The position numbers were made by a program, and so were the translations under genes. This document shows positions 36,901 to 51,900 of a DNA stretch of 64,000 nucleotides, piece by piece. The notes under the pieces were generated by a model. The model searched no databases and had not been told where the DNA came from. It was given only the letters and a program-made list of their open reading frames with translations. Source of the DNA: Hydractinia symbiolongicarpus (Eukaryota; Cnidaria; Hydrozoa; Anthoathecata; Hydractiniidae); contig NC_079883.1 of assembly GCF_029227915.1 (NCBI RefSeq), positions 4,278,001-4,342,000 on the forward strand. The letters are read 5' to 3'. Numbering within the stretch: the stretch's first letter is position 1; each line of letters opens with the position of its first letter.

Positions 36901-39900
36901 ACGACTTACATTGCCAACCTTCTAAGGCACGACTTACATTGCCAACGTTCTAAAGCATGACTTACATTGCCAATCTTCTAAAGCACGACTTACATTGCCA
37001 CTGGTACACGAGACCAACACTTCAGCTCGATCGACGATAGACTTTAACACTTTCGCTTTCTCAGCTCCTGGCGCATAAAAACATAAAAATCGTTATAAAA
37101 AATGGGTATCATTGCTAATAAACAATATCACTATTAGGTAGCCTTAAGTGTGGTGTTGAATAATTGTAGGGATATCGCTAAGCCGATTGTTATTACTTGT
37201 GAAAGACTAGATTCTTGCATAGCTTTGATACATCTTTTTGTCATTATTATGTAGTTTTATTTTGTACTTCAAACAATTCAAATGACTTTTAAACTAATCA
37301 ACCAAAATTTGTTTTGTATTGTAACTTGACTTTTTCTTTTACTTTCTATCTTACCTCTAGGTAGATATCTTGCCAACCATTTTGCAGCCGCCATCATCAT
37401 CATGTGATTCTTTATCATGTCAAGGATGTTCTTTACCAGGCTAAACTCAAACGTTACAATACTACCCTGTTTATTTGCATTTGCCAGTTCTCTATGGGTT
37501 ATGTTTTGAACAGCTTTTGCGCACATTTGATCTGTATCGAACTAGAATAAAATTGGTTAATCAGATAGATCGAAACAAATAAAATCAACAACAAAACAAA
37601 ACAAACAGCAACTACAACAACAAACAATAAACAACAACAAAAAACAACAACAACAAGAACAGCTACAACAACAATAAACAACAACAAACAACAACAAACA
37701 ACAACAACAACGAACAATAAAAACAAAAAAGGTGTAAAAAAGTTTTAAACAGGAAACAGTGAAAAAAATATAAGAACAGAATCCTGCTTATAAAACTAAT
37801 CTACCTTTAGCTTGTTCACAATAGGTTTTAACAAAACAACGTTCTTTTCAGAAGTTAATTCGGGATCTATAAAACAATACACATGATGATACATGAAGCA
37901 ATAAATCAATGAAGAATCAATGAAAAATACGACTTACTCAGGACTTGCCAGGACACACCCTTCTTTGCGAGCGGGTGGAAAGGTAGCCTTTGTCTTACAA
38001 TTTCAGGAATGACAGATGATTTACCATGAAGAAGCTACAGATGAATTAAATGTTATAGAGAATCCGAATACTTATCTGATTGACCAACTAATATCAGGAA
38101 TAAAAAATAAATAAATAAATACAGAACCTGTTCTTCATCAAGATCATTTCCCATTAAACTACATTCAACATTGTAATCTATCTCTGTTGCAGTTCGTTTA
38201 TACAAAGACAACATCTCCAATAGGCGAACATTCTAAAAACATATTTACTGCTACTAAGTTAAAAGAAGTGAAGTGTTTATTTGCAATAATCTATCACGCA
38301 GGAATAACTATTACAGAACATAAGATATGAGAAAGAATACCTCTTCAGAACAAGCTTTGCTATCATCATGGTCAGATATATCAGCAATTTTCTTGAACAC
38401 ATACGTAAGTCTTTCGTAATCATACGGACTGATCTAAAGAATTACAGCACAATTGTATAGATTGAAGAAAATAAATTATTTTGAGATGTGTTATACAGCA
38501 AGACATGGTCTGAAAACCATAAACATCATTAATTCTTCTTTTCGCTAAAGAGAAGCGCTTCCCTCAAGGGAAAGTTTGTACCCTGGGATACAAACGAAAC
38601 GTTGACGACATTCTGCTTTTAATGGATCCCACCGCCCCCTTTTCTGACTTCCTGCCCAAATCATGCAGGAGCGAGCAATATAAATTTCGTTTAACAGCCA
38701 ACATTGGCCAGCTAAATTAAAACTCCACCGCTGGTGTAAAATAGTTACGGTTTGTCACACACTAAATAGAGGAGTGCAATGAAATCACAACAGAGAGCTT
38801 TTTTGATGCAATATTTAGCAATCTTCGGAAAGAGCTTCAAAGAAGTCGTAATGGTAGCCATTTTTTAAATAATATTCTGCTATTTACTTCTTCTAAAGAA
38901 TATACTATATACTATATAAATTAATGAAAAGTTAGGCTATTTCGGCTTTGTTTTATTGTTACATTTGATTGGCCAAATTTCATTTTTACTGCAGAAATTT
39001 CTTTAAAAAAAATTCTTAAATCACATCATTAATTTTTTGCCGATGTAGTTTTTGATTTTTTGATTCGCTCTCATTTTCTCCCTCAATTTCACTGCTGTTT
39101 GTAGATGAGAAATTACGACCGTAAAACAAAATACAAATTGCGACGTGAAACACAATTTGCCCACGCGAAGAATGGAATTTCACATGGGTTGCTGTATATA
39201 ACACAATACCTTGTTAACAGAACTATTCAATAGCTTTTCTAGGTTGGCATGTGTCTGCATCCTGCTCATATACATTGAAATGCATTCATCAATCTTCTCT
39301 TGATAAGCTGTTTTGGTGCTGAGCGAGAAGTGCTCTGATGGAAGTAATTGACATTCAATATACATCAAGATTGCTTCCTCTTCATCACAAGAAAACGATC
39401 TGAAATAAAAAAATGTTGGGAAATACACAGTATCCTTGACACAACGACGTCTTCTATATAGCATTTTACACACAACTGGTGATTGGATGTTTTTTCTTCC
39501 TCAAATTTAAACTTTTAAACCCAGTGTAAAAAAAGTAGAACTGAGTCAAACACGCATCCTGTTTGAAACATACAAGAGGTTAATGTTGTGGTAACTAATT
39601 TCAGGTTGATAGGCAACTCTGTGTAAAACCATGTCAGTATTCACGGGTTAATTGACTTATTGGGTACCTAATTTCAGGTTAAAAGGCAACTCTGTGTAAA
39701 ATCCAGTGAGTCTCTGTGATACATACTTGCAATACATCATGATAGATTGGATATCAATGTCTTTATGTTGAACAAGTATTTCCAAGATACGTCTTCTTTC
39801 AACAGTATCAGAGTTCACACTGTATATGTTCCAAGGTGGAGGAATCTAAAAAAAACTTCGCAACTTACTTATTTGACTTGATAAGCCAACTTAATTTTGA

Positions 39901-42900
39901 ATTAAACAATCAATATTCTGACTAACAAATCGAGCCCTCCATGGAGGGAAAAAATGAGTAATAACATTAGGAATAACCAGGATTATCGTATTCGCTTAAA
40001 AAAATGGGGCTGGTGTTCTTGTTTAATTATAGCAATGGGGAGGGGTACCCATTCGAACGGGTGCTCATTAAATATTTTTTTTATCAAAACAGGGTGCTCA
40101 TTTAAAGGGAGCTATCGAGCAAAGGTGCTACCTAAAGTAAAGACAGTTATTGAGACTAAACTAAAATTAAACGTTTAAAATTTTAACATGATTATATTTG
40201 AGCTAGTAGGTGTAGTTATAACAATAGCCGTTACGTATTCCAACAACTAAGTTTAAACAATAAAACGAATTTAAACTTTTTTAGTTAGGCAACTTACTTA
40301 AACAGTTTGTAATGTATACATACCCTTAGCAACTGAAGCTTTCTTCCCCAGAATGCACAATCTTTCAGTGCTTGACATGTATTTCTGAAGTTAGTGTCAC
40401 TACGAAGAGACGCAAAATCCACTCCCACTTTGGCAATAAGCTGTAATATGAATCACCATTACAAATGGAGCAAATTAACAAGTTCTTTTCTCACAGTTAA
40501 ATACTACTAAGAAATCAGATAGCTGTTTGTTATATTTTCTGTAAAGAATCTGAGAATGTACACAGAATCGAAGTAGGATTTAAAAATGAGTTGAAATTTT
40601 GTTTGGATCTATTTTTTAGGAGTTCCATTTGCAGTGTATTTTGAGAATCAGGAAGTTTTTAGAAGAGTACATTGATTTATTTTGCAAAAAAAACAAAACA
40701 ACCAGCAACCAGGAAACTAAAAATTTGTACACCAGGCAATCCCATGTGGATTTCGCCATGAGCTAACAACTAGTAACTAACAAATTCCAAAAAATAAATC
40801 CACCCTAAAAATATTATTGTGTAAAATTAGTGCCATTTCACCTGTATCCGTGTAAACTTGTTGCTAAATTTGTTTTTAAGTTGATACAGTAATTGATTTC
40901 CTTGTTTGCTTGGAAAAACATCCAAATAGCACAGTGCTAAATGGTGATCCACCACTCTGTGGCTTAAAATCTAAAATATGAAAGTTGCACCAGCATTAGA
41001 ATTAGGTTCAACATTCATTCCTTGAGATGAATAAACAGAATATCATGTGAAGGTTTATCCAATTTGAAAAGAAAAATACAATAATTATCAGTGGTAGTAT
41101 GCAAGTTTGTTTTCATAAAAAAGCAATGTAAAGGAAGCAATGTAAAGGAAGCAGTAAGATAGTAGACACTCAGTTGAAAGAGTTAAGTAAGTCCAATAAT
41201 TGCTTTTATGGTTTTAGGAAAAGCTGTGTATTGTTCAGGCCCGAGACTTCAAAAGTATACCATTGGAAAAGTTATTGTAAAAAATTATTTGTGAATAAAT
41301 TATTGAAACTTGACAGAATTCTATACCGAAGACTTGAAAATGGGTGTACGGACACGCGAAACGTTGTCAATACGTTGTGCTTATTTTTCTTCGGTAAATA
41401 AATTAAATAAAAACGACCTTTAAACTGACATATTCTTTCTATTTCCACAAAGTTTTCTTCATTTTACTTTTCGATAAAAATAGAAGATCAATTTTGGGTG
41501 CTAGGACTAAAAATTTGCCAGGTAATACTAAAAGTTTTATGTTAATTTAATCAGATCATTGGTTTGCAAATCACTTGGGAACTAAAATATGACATTATGC
41601 CCAAAAACTAATTTCATTAATAATTAACCAGATTTCATGATTACCACAAAATACTTTTACTTTGACCTGTGTTAAAACGATAATGCCAGCAGAAAATTGT
41701 GACGTGATCAATATTTAATGAAGAGACTGTGAACAACTTTTTATTGTAAAAGCAATTCTGGTCAGTTCCAGGGGGCGTTTTAAAATTTTTTTTTAGTGCA
41801 AAATTTAAAAACCTTGTAAGAGGCAGAGTAATTCTGATTTTCATTATAAAACAACACTTACCGAGTTTACCAGATTAGAACAATATTCTTTCACCACTCC
41901 TTCTCCTTTTCCTAAAACTAACTGTGCACTTTTAAATTCGTGTTCCATCAGTTTAGCTTCAACCTACAATGAAGAGAAAACGATTCAACATTTTTGTGTA
42001 CAAAGGTTTAACAAAAAACATTTAAGTGGAATTTACTTCAATTTGTTGGTCTTCTTCCACATCTATGGGAATGCCCATCTGTAAATTAGCAGTATGTTGT
42101 GCACACATGGAGATTCCCTGAAACAACAGCTTAAATTATTTACCTATTAAACTTCTCAAACAGAATGAAAGTTAAGAAATTATACATGTATTTTAAATTC
42201 CAAAATTGCGTATTTTTCAGAATACCGTTATAGGACCAATACAGCACACGTTCTTAATTTGATCTTTTTTCATCATATTTCCTAACTCATACAGCTGTTA
42301 CATTTTCATACCATAAGAGAACAAAACTCCGTTCTTTTACTACAAGCCTATATCAGTGTGGTATGACTTGCAAATATTAACAGGTCAGATCAGGTTATGT
42401 TGAACATTACAATCATTGGATCTTAATATAAACAGGTACTATTCGTAATAGTTGTAACATCAACTGTTCAAACAAAGGACAAATACCAGCATGATAATTT
42501 GCATAGCAAGTTCCTGTTGGTTGTTTTCTTGCAACAAGTTGACAAGTGCTTGAGCAACTTTTGAAAATTCCAATGTTGAAACTGAAACACTGTGGTTTCC
42601 ATCATCATTAGTTGATACTGGAAAAAAATAGCAGATCGTGTGTGCACACAACATCTTTCAATGTTAAAAGTATTTAGCTAGCTAATAGGACAGCATTTTA
42701 TTTGATCTCCATTAATTAAGTAACTTGCTGGCTTTTAGAGTACATAAATAAAACTGACAAAACAAAGACATAGACGTACCAGAACATGAAACACCTCTTC
42801 CTGACAATCTACTTGATTCATATTTAATAACAGATTCCAATGGCTCTAAAAATTGATAAAACTGCATAGCTTGAATCTAAAACCTACACTATGCTACAGA

Positions 42901-45900
42901 AATAGATTTTTTTCCTGACAAAAAAAAGTCTTAAAGTAAATAGAAAAATATTAGGTTGTATAAGCCTTTCAAATTTTTTTTACTAAAATGGCTATTATCC
43001 CGATACATTCCAAAACAAGAAAAACAACTTTGCTAATGAAAACAGCTTTTCCAGGTGCGGGTGACTTTACAAAAAAGTTCCCTGACTTTAAAAAAGAAGC
43101 AGAGCGTTTACTTGAAACACTGATCATCAACAATCTTTGGAGAAGAGGTAGCACATCTTGTGATGACAAAACTAAACTATCGTCTATGTATTGATCCTCT
43201 ATCCACTGATGTATCAAGCCGTCAATTCTAAAAATTGAAGATATCAACACTACTGTGTTAAAATGGCGTGTTTCCAACGTCTAAATGAATTGTTTACAAA
43301 ACTGAAGTACGGGCTAAAGTAAATATTTGTCGGTGTTTTGGTGCAAACATTTTTTTCTGATTACTTTACAGTCATGATGGAAAACATCAATAAATAATAC
43401 TAAATATAAAGGACAGTATTCCTAAGGCAATTTTCAAGGATTTAGCAATTGCTAATAACCCACTCTGTTATGAAAAAGAAACCAAACCTTTTTGGATCAT
43501 CTTGAAAGTCTGTGCTTTCACATTGTGAAGAAATAAAAGATATGATACGAAGCATCTTATTTCTGAACAGGTAATCACTTAATAAATCTAAAACGACAAT
43601 TTTAAATACATGTTTCATATAAAATGAAGATATATAGTGGTATAAAATGATGTTGGAAGTTTTTTAAAAATTTTTAAAAAGTTTTTTCGTTCTCAAGATA
43701 TTTAGTTCAGATTTAATTATGCTGCATGAATGATATATATTAGTGTCATAGGGAATAGCAAATTTTGACATTTTTTGTCATTAGTAATTTTAAACCTGTT
43801 ATTAAGGCATGTGCATTCAATCTTTATCAACACATAGATATTATCAAGATAAATTGATTACCATAATTTTTTTTGCCAAAACGAGTCTTGTTTGCTCTTC
43901 CAGGCCTCTTAATTTTTTGCTGACGACCCCATAACTTGGGATCTTGTCATCTTGCAACCAAATTTTGTGAGTAAACATATAGGACCTATACAAGCTTACC
44001 CAGAAAATTCCATGTGAATATCTTGAGAAAAATTTAAAAAGACTTGCTAACCAATTTTTTAAGCTCCATAATATAAGTCCAACATCATTTTATACCTCAA
44101 GTGCCCTTTAAGTGTAAAATCAAGTGTGGAAGTAAATAAATATTTGTACCTTCAGTACAGTGTGAGAGGGCATGTGATACAAATGAATGTGCAGAGTCAG
44201 CGGTTTTAACCCAGTGTGTTGTGTCGTTTCCATTCATAAGTAAATCAATAACTTTTGAAAGAAGTTTTGTATGCTTGTGCGTGGTGTGCATGTATTCATT
44301 CTCATCCAGTTTTGTTACTTTGCTAAAAATAACATAACACTGCAGTAAAAATCTTTATTCATTAATAAATAAAAAAGTGAGTTGAAAAAATATGACAAAA
44401 CAGCAAGAAGTAATGACCAAACTTGCTAAGACGGTGGTCATGGCTACGTAGAGGTTTGACTCTCTAAAAACTTTGCTGTGATACAAAATCTTTCTTGTTA
44501 CAAGGAATGGACAAAATATTCATTGAAATTTTAGACTAACACAAGGTAAAAAAAAACACAGGGATTTTGATGCATTTTGATGCTTTGTTATTAGCAACCA
44601 GTCATTCAGGATGGATGCGATAGGCAATTTTTTTAGATATACAAAAGATACAGAGGAACGAAATACTTGGAAATACTATGAAAGGGAAATTGTGATAACA
44701 CACTTCCTGCAAGCGGAAAAAATATTTAAAATGTCAAGTGCTTCCAGGTCTTTTAAATTGCGTGCATGGTGACAAGCGTGCAGGCAACGCACACGTGGCA
44801 ATTTAATAGCGTACACAAAATAATGTGCATGTCCTCCAATATCGATTTTTAGAAGTGTAGCAACTTTAAATTTATTTAAAAAAAACTTTGCTCATTAATG
44901 CCACAAACAATAAAATTCTTTTATTGCAACAATTTTATAAAATACAGTGCCGAAATGAATCTCACAGCTAGAGAACATTTCCCCCTTTTTATTATTCTGC
45001 ACTAATGTTACGTAGTATTTTACAGTTAAAGTGTGTAAAAAAGCAGTGAAATACCATTAACCTATAAAGCCTGACTTTGCTTTGGTTGTATCTAATATAA
45101 TAATCTGACAATTGTGTGTGTCTGTCTCTGCCAAGCAAATAGGATATGTTCATTTTTTTGTTTCTTTTTTGCTAACTTTGTGACTTTACAGCACAGCTTT
45201 ATTGCATCAAAGTGACGTCAATACATTAAAAAAGACTAGTGAAGCCCTTGCATTGCACTTTCAAGTTGAGGACAAAAAAACTTGAAAATGGGTGGAAAAC
45301 TTACATCATCTCCTGTGTGAGTAATTGAGGAACAAAATGCAACTAATTTCCTAAACTGGGTCAATCCATCCGTTTTAGAACAGACGGGCTAACAGACCAA
45401 TATAAACCGATTATCAATGCACACGATCCCATACATTTTTCTTGATTCCCATTTCAAGCTCTACAAAATAGACTTTTTCGCTTATCCACAAGTCATTGCC
45501 AACGCCATCAAAATTTAAATAGCTGATCCTGCTAATTATGTGTCTCCCTAAGTGGATTTTTTAACAGGCTTATTCACTAGTCTTAAATATTAACTTTCGT
45601 GAGTGGGTCCAAAGGAGACACTAAAAAAAAATTATAGTCCCTTATAAACTAATGAGGCATAATTTCACTTACTCTGTGATGTGATGAAGTTTTTTCGTTT
45701 CACCAGTTTCATTATAAACATCCAACAACAAGCTATCCAAATCAACACCCTTTACACCTAGTAACTCGGAAAATCTAGACCAAATATAAACACATTCATC
45801 ATCTTTTCTTTTTTAATATATATACCAAAACAACACAAAATATGTACTAAAAGAATGTTCCAGTTACCTGATCAGTCTTAAGACAGAGGAAATACGGTCT

Positions 45901-48900
45901 TTTGATTTCTTCAAAACAGAAGGTAAAACCTAAATAAAAAAAAGCCAAAGTTTAACAAAATTGCATAGAGTGCAATAAGAGCTGTAAACAAAAAAATATA
46001 ACTGAATGGGTCTGAATGAACTTAAAATAAACTTTACTTTAGTTAACACTTCTTTGGGATTTTTCACATAACTTTTCACCAGTTGTAGTCTTTTTTCTTC
46101 ATTATTATATTCCGTCAAAGACAGAAATAAACCAAATTCAACCTAAAATAATTCACAGCATATGTTTTCTAGTATATTACAAATGCGCATAACTTATAGC
46201 AACCTTGTCATTAAGAATGGAACTAAACATTAATGTACACCACGTAAGGATAAATTGCATGTGACGCTAAACTAGCTCAAAGCCATACAAATAAACATAG
46301 GTGTAAGAAGAAAGCTTTACATTAAGACTACAGCTAAATATGGCTACAAGCCATGGAACATTGAAGCTTAGAAATGAAACTAATGATGGCTGTAAAAATT
46401 AACAACACAACTCTTGCACATTAAACACAGCTAAACACACCTGTAAACTATGGATACTTTTCAAGTTGCTCAATGTACTTCTAAATTTGTTTTTAAAATT
46501 CTGATCTAAAAAAAATGCAAAATTATGGTAAGAAAATTTTTAGTTGCAGTTAGGTTTTACAAATAGGGGAATTAAAAACTGGTAAGTTTTAACTGTTTAT
46601 ACCTCATTCATAACGTTTTGTTTGGAAAACGAATAGAACCCAAAATTACTTAGAAAACACATAACAAAAATAACAAACAGCATTGGCCTTCATAGTGTTT
46701 TGTTTCTTGAACATCAAGTAGGACTAACCAATTGCTTGGGTTTACAAAACAAAAAATTATTTTTCTAGAGGAAATTTTAGTGATTAAATTTAAATTTAAA
46801 TAGTTGGAACAGACAACAATTAATTATTATCTCTTGTAATATTATAATGAGTCAGTGTGTTTGTGAGAGGCAATTTCAACATGTGTTTATTTTCCATTTA
46901 TATCGCCTAAAAATTCATGTCACAAATGTTTATCAGTAAAATCAATGTTGCAACGTCAATAACACTAATTTATTTTCCATATATTAATTTAAATTAATGT
47001 AGTGGGCAATGAAGTTTTAAATTTAAGCCCAAATAACTTAAAAACAAGGTGTAGACGTCAGTTATTTTTCACCGCATGACAAACTAGGGACAACCTGTAA
47101 CCAAATTGGGTAAATTTCTTAAATCTCTGTCCTTGAATCGGTTTCAGAATGAATGGGCTAGTGATGTCATCAAAAAACCTTTAAATCACAATATCTATCA
47201 GTTCGTCAAAAGTACATGATCCTATAGACTTTCTTGATCAGCGTTTTAAATCTTTACTATAAAGGCAATAATAAACTCCAAAAAGTCCAAACACCCAAAT
47301 TTGCCTAAGTTGATTTTTCCATGGGCCTTATTGACTAGTTTAATTATATTAAAATAACTTCTCCATCTCCAGTGCCAAAGAAAAATAAAATTTAAAGTAG
47401 GTTCACAAACCTAATCTGGAAACTGTAGTAAGGATCATTACAACTGCTTTTGTCATTTGCATCTGTTCAACCATATCCTACAAAACAACAACAAAAGTAT
47501 GACTTAGAAAAACAGGTTTACCAGTGCAAAATTAACATTTCGAAACTTAAAATATTAAACCTCTTCATCCAGTGGTTTCCACGACATATTATCCGCACCC
47601 ATTAATGCGTATTGCGATAATTTCATGGCATCAGCCAATGGTATACTTCTTAAAAGATCGCATGACTCTTCGATCTAAAAAAAAATTATACGTTAAACAA
47701 AGTTACCACTGAGACACAGATGTATGTATAAATTTTAAGTAATCTGATGTGTCATAAGTACCTTGTTTGTAGAAATCCAAAATTTGATGCGAACAAAATA
47801 CACATATGCAGCAGTAACAGCAGGGAAATGTTTACAGATCTAAAAGCATTTTATATATATTACAAACATATTTCGAATATATAAAAACAATGAAAAAGGA
47901 ACAAAGAACAACAAATTTTTACCTGTAGAGCATCCTTTAAGGAATCAGGATTGTCTGTACTGAACATGTATTTTATAACAGCCTAAGAAAATATAAACAT
48001 TCTTATATGATAAATCAAGAAGTGATATTAACATTTATCTTTTCTTGTGCTTACCAAATAAATTTAGTGAGAAAGATTACCTTAATGCGAGACATGTCTG
48101 CAAGATTGGTGTCTCGAATTCCATAACCAGCCATCATTTTTCGTAGACTTGCAAACTGATACTGGCGCTGTAATTTTTCATTGCTGCACAGAAATTAAAA
48201 TGTTTAGATAAATTTTAATAAAAAACAGCTTCAAATTTTCAAATTGTGTAATTACCCAGGGTTATCTTTCATCTGAATAGACACAAGGTCTTCAACTTCA
48301 CGGCTCCATGGTGTTTTAGCTTTTAGCATTAACTTTAATGTAGCATCACAACGAGGCTAAGGGACAGTAAACATTATATCAATTAATTAATTAAGTTTTT
48401 TATCTCTAATTTTATACACTAAGATGCAATTTTGTATGTCTGTGACAAATAAAGTTATTGTTGTTTTTCCCGATATAGCTAAGCTATTATTTTTATTTTT
48501 ATAATTTTTTATGAATGGTTGTGAATTTTAATCACTTAGTTATTCCATGAAGGTAGAAATAAAGAAGTAGATTAAACTCTTTTTTTTCTATCGAAATTAT
48601 CTGTGATGCCATCAGTTGCATATCTATTAATGTTGTCTTTTTAAATTCTGGCACATGTCAGTTTCAGTAAATTTAGGGCTAAGAAAACAGTCCGTATGTC
48701 AGTTATAGAAGTTATAGAAGTATGCAATTGATTAGTGGGTCAAACAATAGTTTATTTCAAAATGCCTTTTGTATATCAACAAGAAAAAATATAGGAAATA
48801 AGCCTAGTGAAAATTTTAATAACTTTTGGATTTATTTATGAAATTACACAATTTAAAAAGAAAAATGATTATATATAAACTTTTACTTTTTTCCATTTTT

Positions 48901-51900
48901 GACTGATATCATTAGTAAATTTTTCAGTATTACTATATAAACAGAAGGTTAAAAAACTTATTATTAAAAGTCATGACAACTCACTCTTTCCTAGAGAGAG
49001 AAAACAGCATAACAGCTTCAGAATAGTTGTGCTGGTGTATAAATTACGCTTTTTCACATATATGAAAAAATGACCCGTTAAAGGAAGACATAATTGTTAA
49101 TATCCAGTAAAATGCACTTCAGGCATGGTTATCAAAGGGATGCCAAACAATAGCAATTTGAATAGAATTTTGACGTGTACCGACATGAGTTCAACTTTTT
49201 TTTCTTCCTACATAGTCATTTAATGTTTCAGTGCCTTACAGCTTTTCAGCTAATATCTTTAAATGATACAAAATGATCTGTAGCAACAATGTAACCTCTT
49301 TTTTTGTAATTTCATTGATGATTGCTATAACTTTTGGTTCCCAAAGACTTGCAACTTGATTGTTTAAACCAACAAATTCCTAAAAGAAAAAAACAGAGAA
49401 AATTAAATTAATTAATTTAACAATTTAATTTGTTGTTATTATTATTATTCCGAGTATTTATACAGGATATAGCCACTTCGTGCTTAAACATTGTTATCAA
49501 AGTGGTTCCTGTGTTCTGAATATATACATTAGCTATACACCGGCAATGCCTACCCTATTTTCCTCACATGGCATGGGTTTACCTGTAGCTGTGGTGAAGA
49601 CATTTGCTAAACATGCCTGTGCTGTTGACCCAACTACGGACCCTGTGATTACGAAGGAAATACCATAACCACAAGGCCACGAGCCACAAATCTCACAGAT
49701 TCAAAATGATCAAGAGTATTAGTTATCATGCACTTACCACAATATATTCATACAATAGTTGATCCAACTTCATGTTATTCGCAATAACGTACGGTTTTAC
49801 ATATTTTTTGATTGTTTGAGGTATAAGCTCTGCTGCAGCAATACGATTTAACAATCTGAATGCAATAGTGCGTGTATCTTCCTAAAAGTAAAGGTGAGGA
49901 TTTTTTTGATGCTTGGATATGTTTCACTAGCGAGGACACACAATGAATAAAGAGGAAATAATTTCATACTGAGCAGAACTGGTCCAATGATAACTTGCAA
50001 TTGTATTCATGATGCAATGACTTTACTTCACGCAAACTTTTTACTAAATCACCAAGTTTTTTCATGGAAGAAGACAAACCAATCTAAGAAGAATTTGATA
50101 TTCATGATATTTGTGAAAATAAATGTGTGCTACCACATAAGCAAGAACAGTGGTTGACATGACATTGTACACTTATAGATAGAAAAAAATAACATGATAA
50201 AGTGACAAAACAGCAAGCTGCAATGAAAATATTTGTTTTCAGACAGGTGGTTACAGTTATGTATAGGTTGCACCCTCTAAAAAATTTTGCATTATTGCAA
50301 AATCTTTCTTATTACAAGGAAATGGTAAAGTGTACCTCAACCATTTAGAAAAACATAAAAGTAAGACAACACATAAAAACAAGAAGAACTTTTTAAGTAC
50401 GTTATGTTACTTGATCAGTAACAGCAAGCAATTGCAGTCTTTTGCTACATTACAAAAATTAGAAAATAAAATGGAGTAGAGTGTTATGGCAAGTATATGG
50501 CAAGTATATGGGGATATTTTTCCCGTAATAAACATATAAGGAAATCATTAACTAAATCTATTTATGAAAAATATTGAAAATATTTAAAAGTTAGTCTTTT
50601 CAGCATTACCAGAAATTAAAATGAGTACATCATGTCATGCCACTGTTATTTTAGGCCATTGGTTATAGCAAAAGATAAGCAGCTGCTTTTATTTTAAGGA
50701 TGTCAAAGTAGATTTTAAAAAGCTGCACGATTGCCAGACTAAAAAGACTTGTGTTTTGCATAATCAATACAAAATATTCACACATTGGCACAGCTGAGAA
50801 ATTATAAAGTATTTACTACAGCAACAATAGAAAACTTACAACAGACATATCAGCATTCATAGCATCTCCTGCATGATCAAAGTATGGTATGCTTAACTTG
50901 CAGATCTAAAAAAAATAGAAATGTTTATATCACTTGGTAGCCAAAAACACAAATTTAAAGCTGCTTGCACAATTGTAAGGAAGTGAGTTTAGAAACCAAG
51001 CATAAGTTATTGAGGTAATAAGGTTTTGCTATTACTCAAGCTTTAAAAATGGTTGTTAAAGAAGTACATATTGGGTGAAAAAAAAATTTGCCTATTTGGA
51101 AAAAGCCAGTTAATTTTCCTTTAAAAAGGAATGTATACTGTTACCTTTGTAGCAAACTGCATTGGTGTTGCTTCTCCTCTTTCTTCTGTTGATTGACTGA
51201 CATTGGAAAAAGCTGTATACATGACCTCGGCAAGATCTAAAGCATTGTCTGGCCAATTTTCTTTTTCTGTTGATTCCAAACCTCTTGCTGTGTTTTCGAG
51301 CCAATCAGCCAAAATAGACTAACAAAAAAAAAAATTAAAGTATAAAAATATAATATAAATTAAAGTTTTCCAGAGCACGAAAATTAAAAAATAAAATACC
51401 TGTCCTTCTGGAAGCATAGTCAAAACAAACGGGACAAAATCTTCTCGTAACCAAGGAATGATTTTGCAGGATGGTGTACTTGGTGAGATAGAATGAAGTA
51501 TTTGCTCCAGTTTGGGATACGTGAATTTAAACTCACTCTGGAAATTATATGCAAAAATACAAATTTAAAAAGAATAAAGTTATTATAGAAGTTTACAAGC
51601 CAATAAAAAAATGATTTTAAACAGCTAAATAAACATACCGAATGTCTTCTCCATATTATAATACCAGATGTTATGTTTGCATCAATAAAACACTTGATAA
51701 CTTCATCAATAAGTGATGATTGTAAAAATTCTCCCCAAGCTGAACCACTAAAAAATTATTGGAATAATGAAAGGTTTCAAAATAAACAGCCTAAAATAAT
51801 TTAATTAGGACAATCAAAGCTTACCTGAACTTATTTACGCCAAATGCAACTTCAAAGGTTACCAAACGATTTATGCCATCAAGAAGCTAAGTAAAGGACA

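Larger units (their letters stand above)
30946..37067 (-). other. KNTC1: KNTC1 exon block E: C-terminal region
   Basis: Exons in transcript order: 37067-36994, 36719-36515, 36424-36345, 36181-36119, 35554-35499, 35410-35338, 35246-35131, 34403-34268, 33972-33877, 33125-33071, 32989-32926, 32806-32677, 32295-32206, 32101-31956, 31692-31584, 31098-30946. The products include EALHISHSEEAFQK, GLWRNHSHEP and RLIADICLDYKIFD. The last exon reads VYLQNEGLLSETKQYLASLL and ends RYLNGN at a TAA. If the 31584 donor is not used, translation stops at 31551 after TKLFKYI. Confidence 0.88.
37355..44322 (-). other. KNTC1: KNTC1 exon block D: central to C-terminal solenoid
   Basis: Exons in transcript order: 44322-44150, 43587-43488, 43227-43112, 42845-42780, 42617-42487, 42117-42037, 41963-41862, 40970-40842, 40440-40324, 39845-39727, 39399-39210, 38433-38341, 38232-38128, 38034-37938, 37866-37805, 37541-37355. 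The products include DHHLALCYLDVFPSKQG, ISPYDYERLTYVFKKIAD and MMMMAAAKWLARYLPRG. The donor at 43112 (CAA|GTAAAC) was chosen by phase; a donor further downstream is a poorer alternative. Confidence 0.88.
45673..50905 (-). other. KNTC1: KNTC1 exon block C: central solenoid
   Basis: Exons in transcript order: 50905-50840, 50083-49970, 49881-49738, 49379-49296, 48356-48256, 48183-48081, 47982-47923, 47839-47762, 47674-47561, 47477-47411, 46505-46441, 46142-46038, 45929-45868, 45774-45673. The products include AFRLLNRIAAAELIPQ, LRKMMAGYGIRDTNL and FLSLTEYNNEEKRLQLV. Donors at 49296, 47561 and 47411 are weak (GTTACA, GTTTAA, GTTTGT) but keep phase and homology. Confidence 0.9.

Noticed and set aside
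37499-37726. Val/Leu-rich minus-strand frame resembling a membrane protein
   Set aside because: It is the translation of a CAA/GTT repeat; only its last part overlaps a genuine KNTC1 exon, in another frame.
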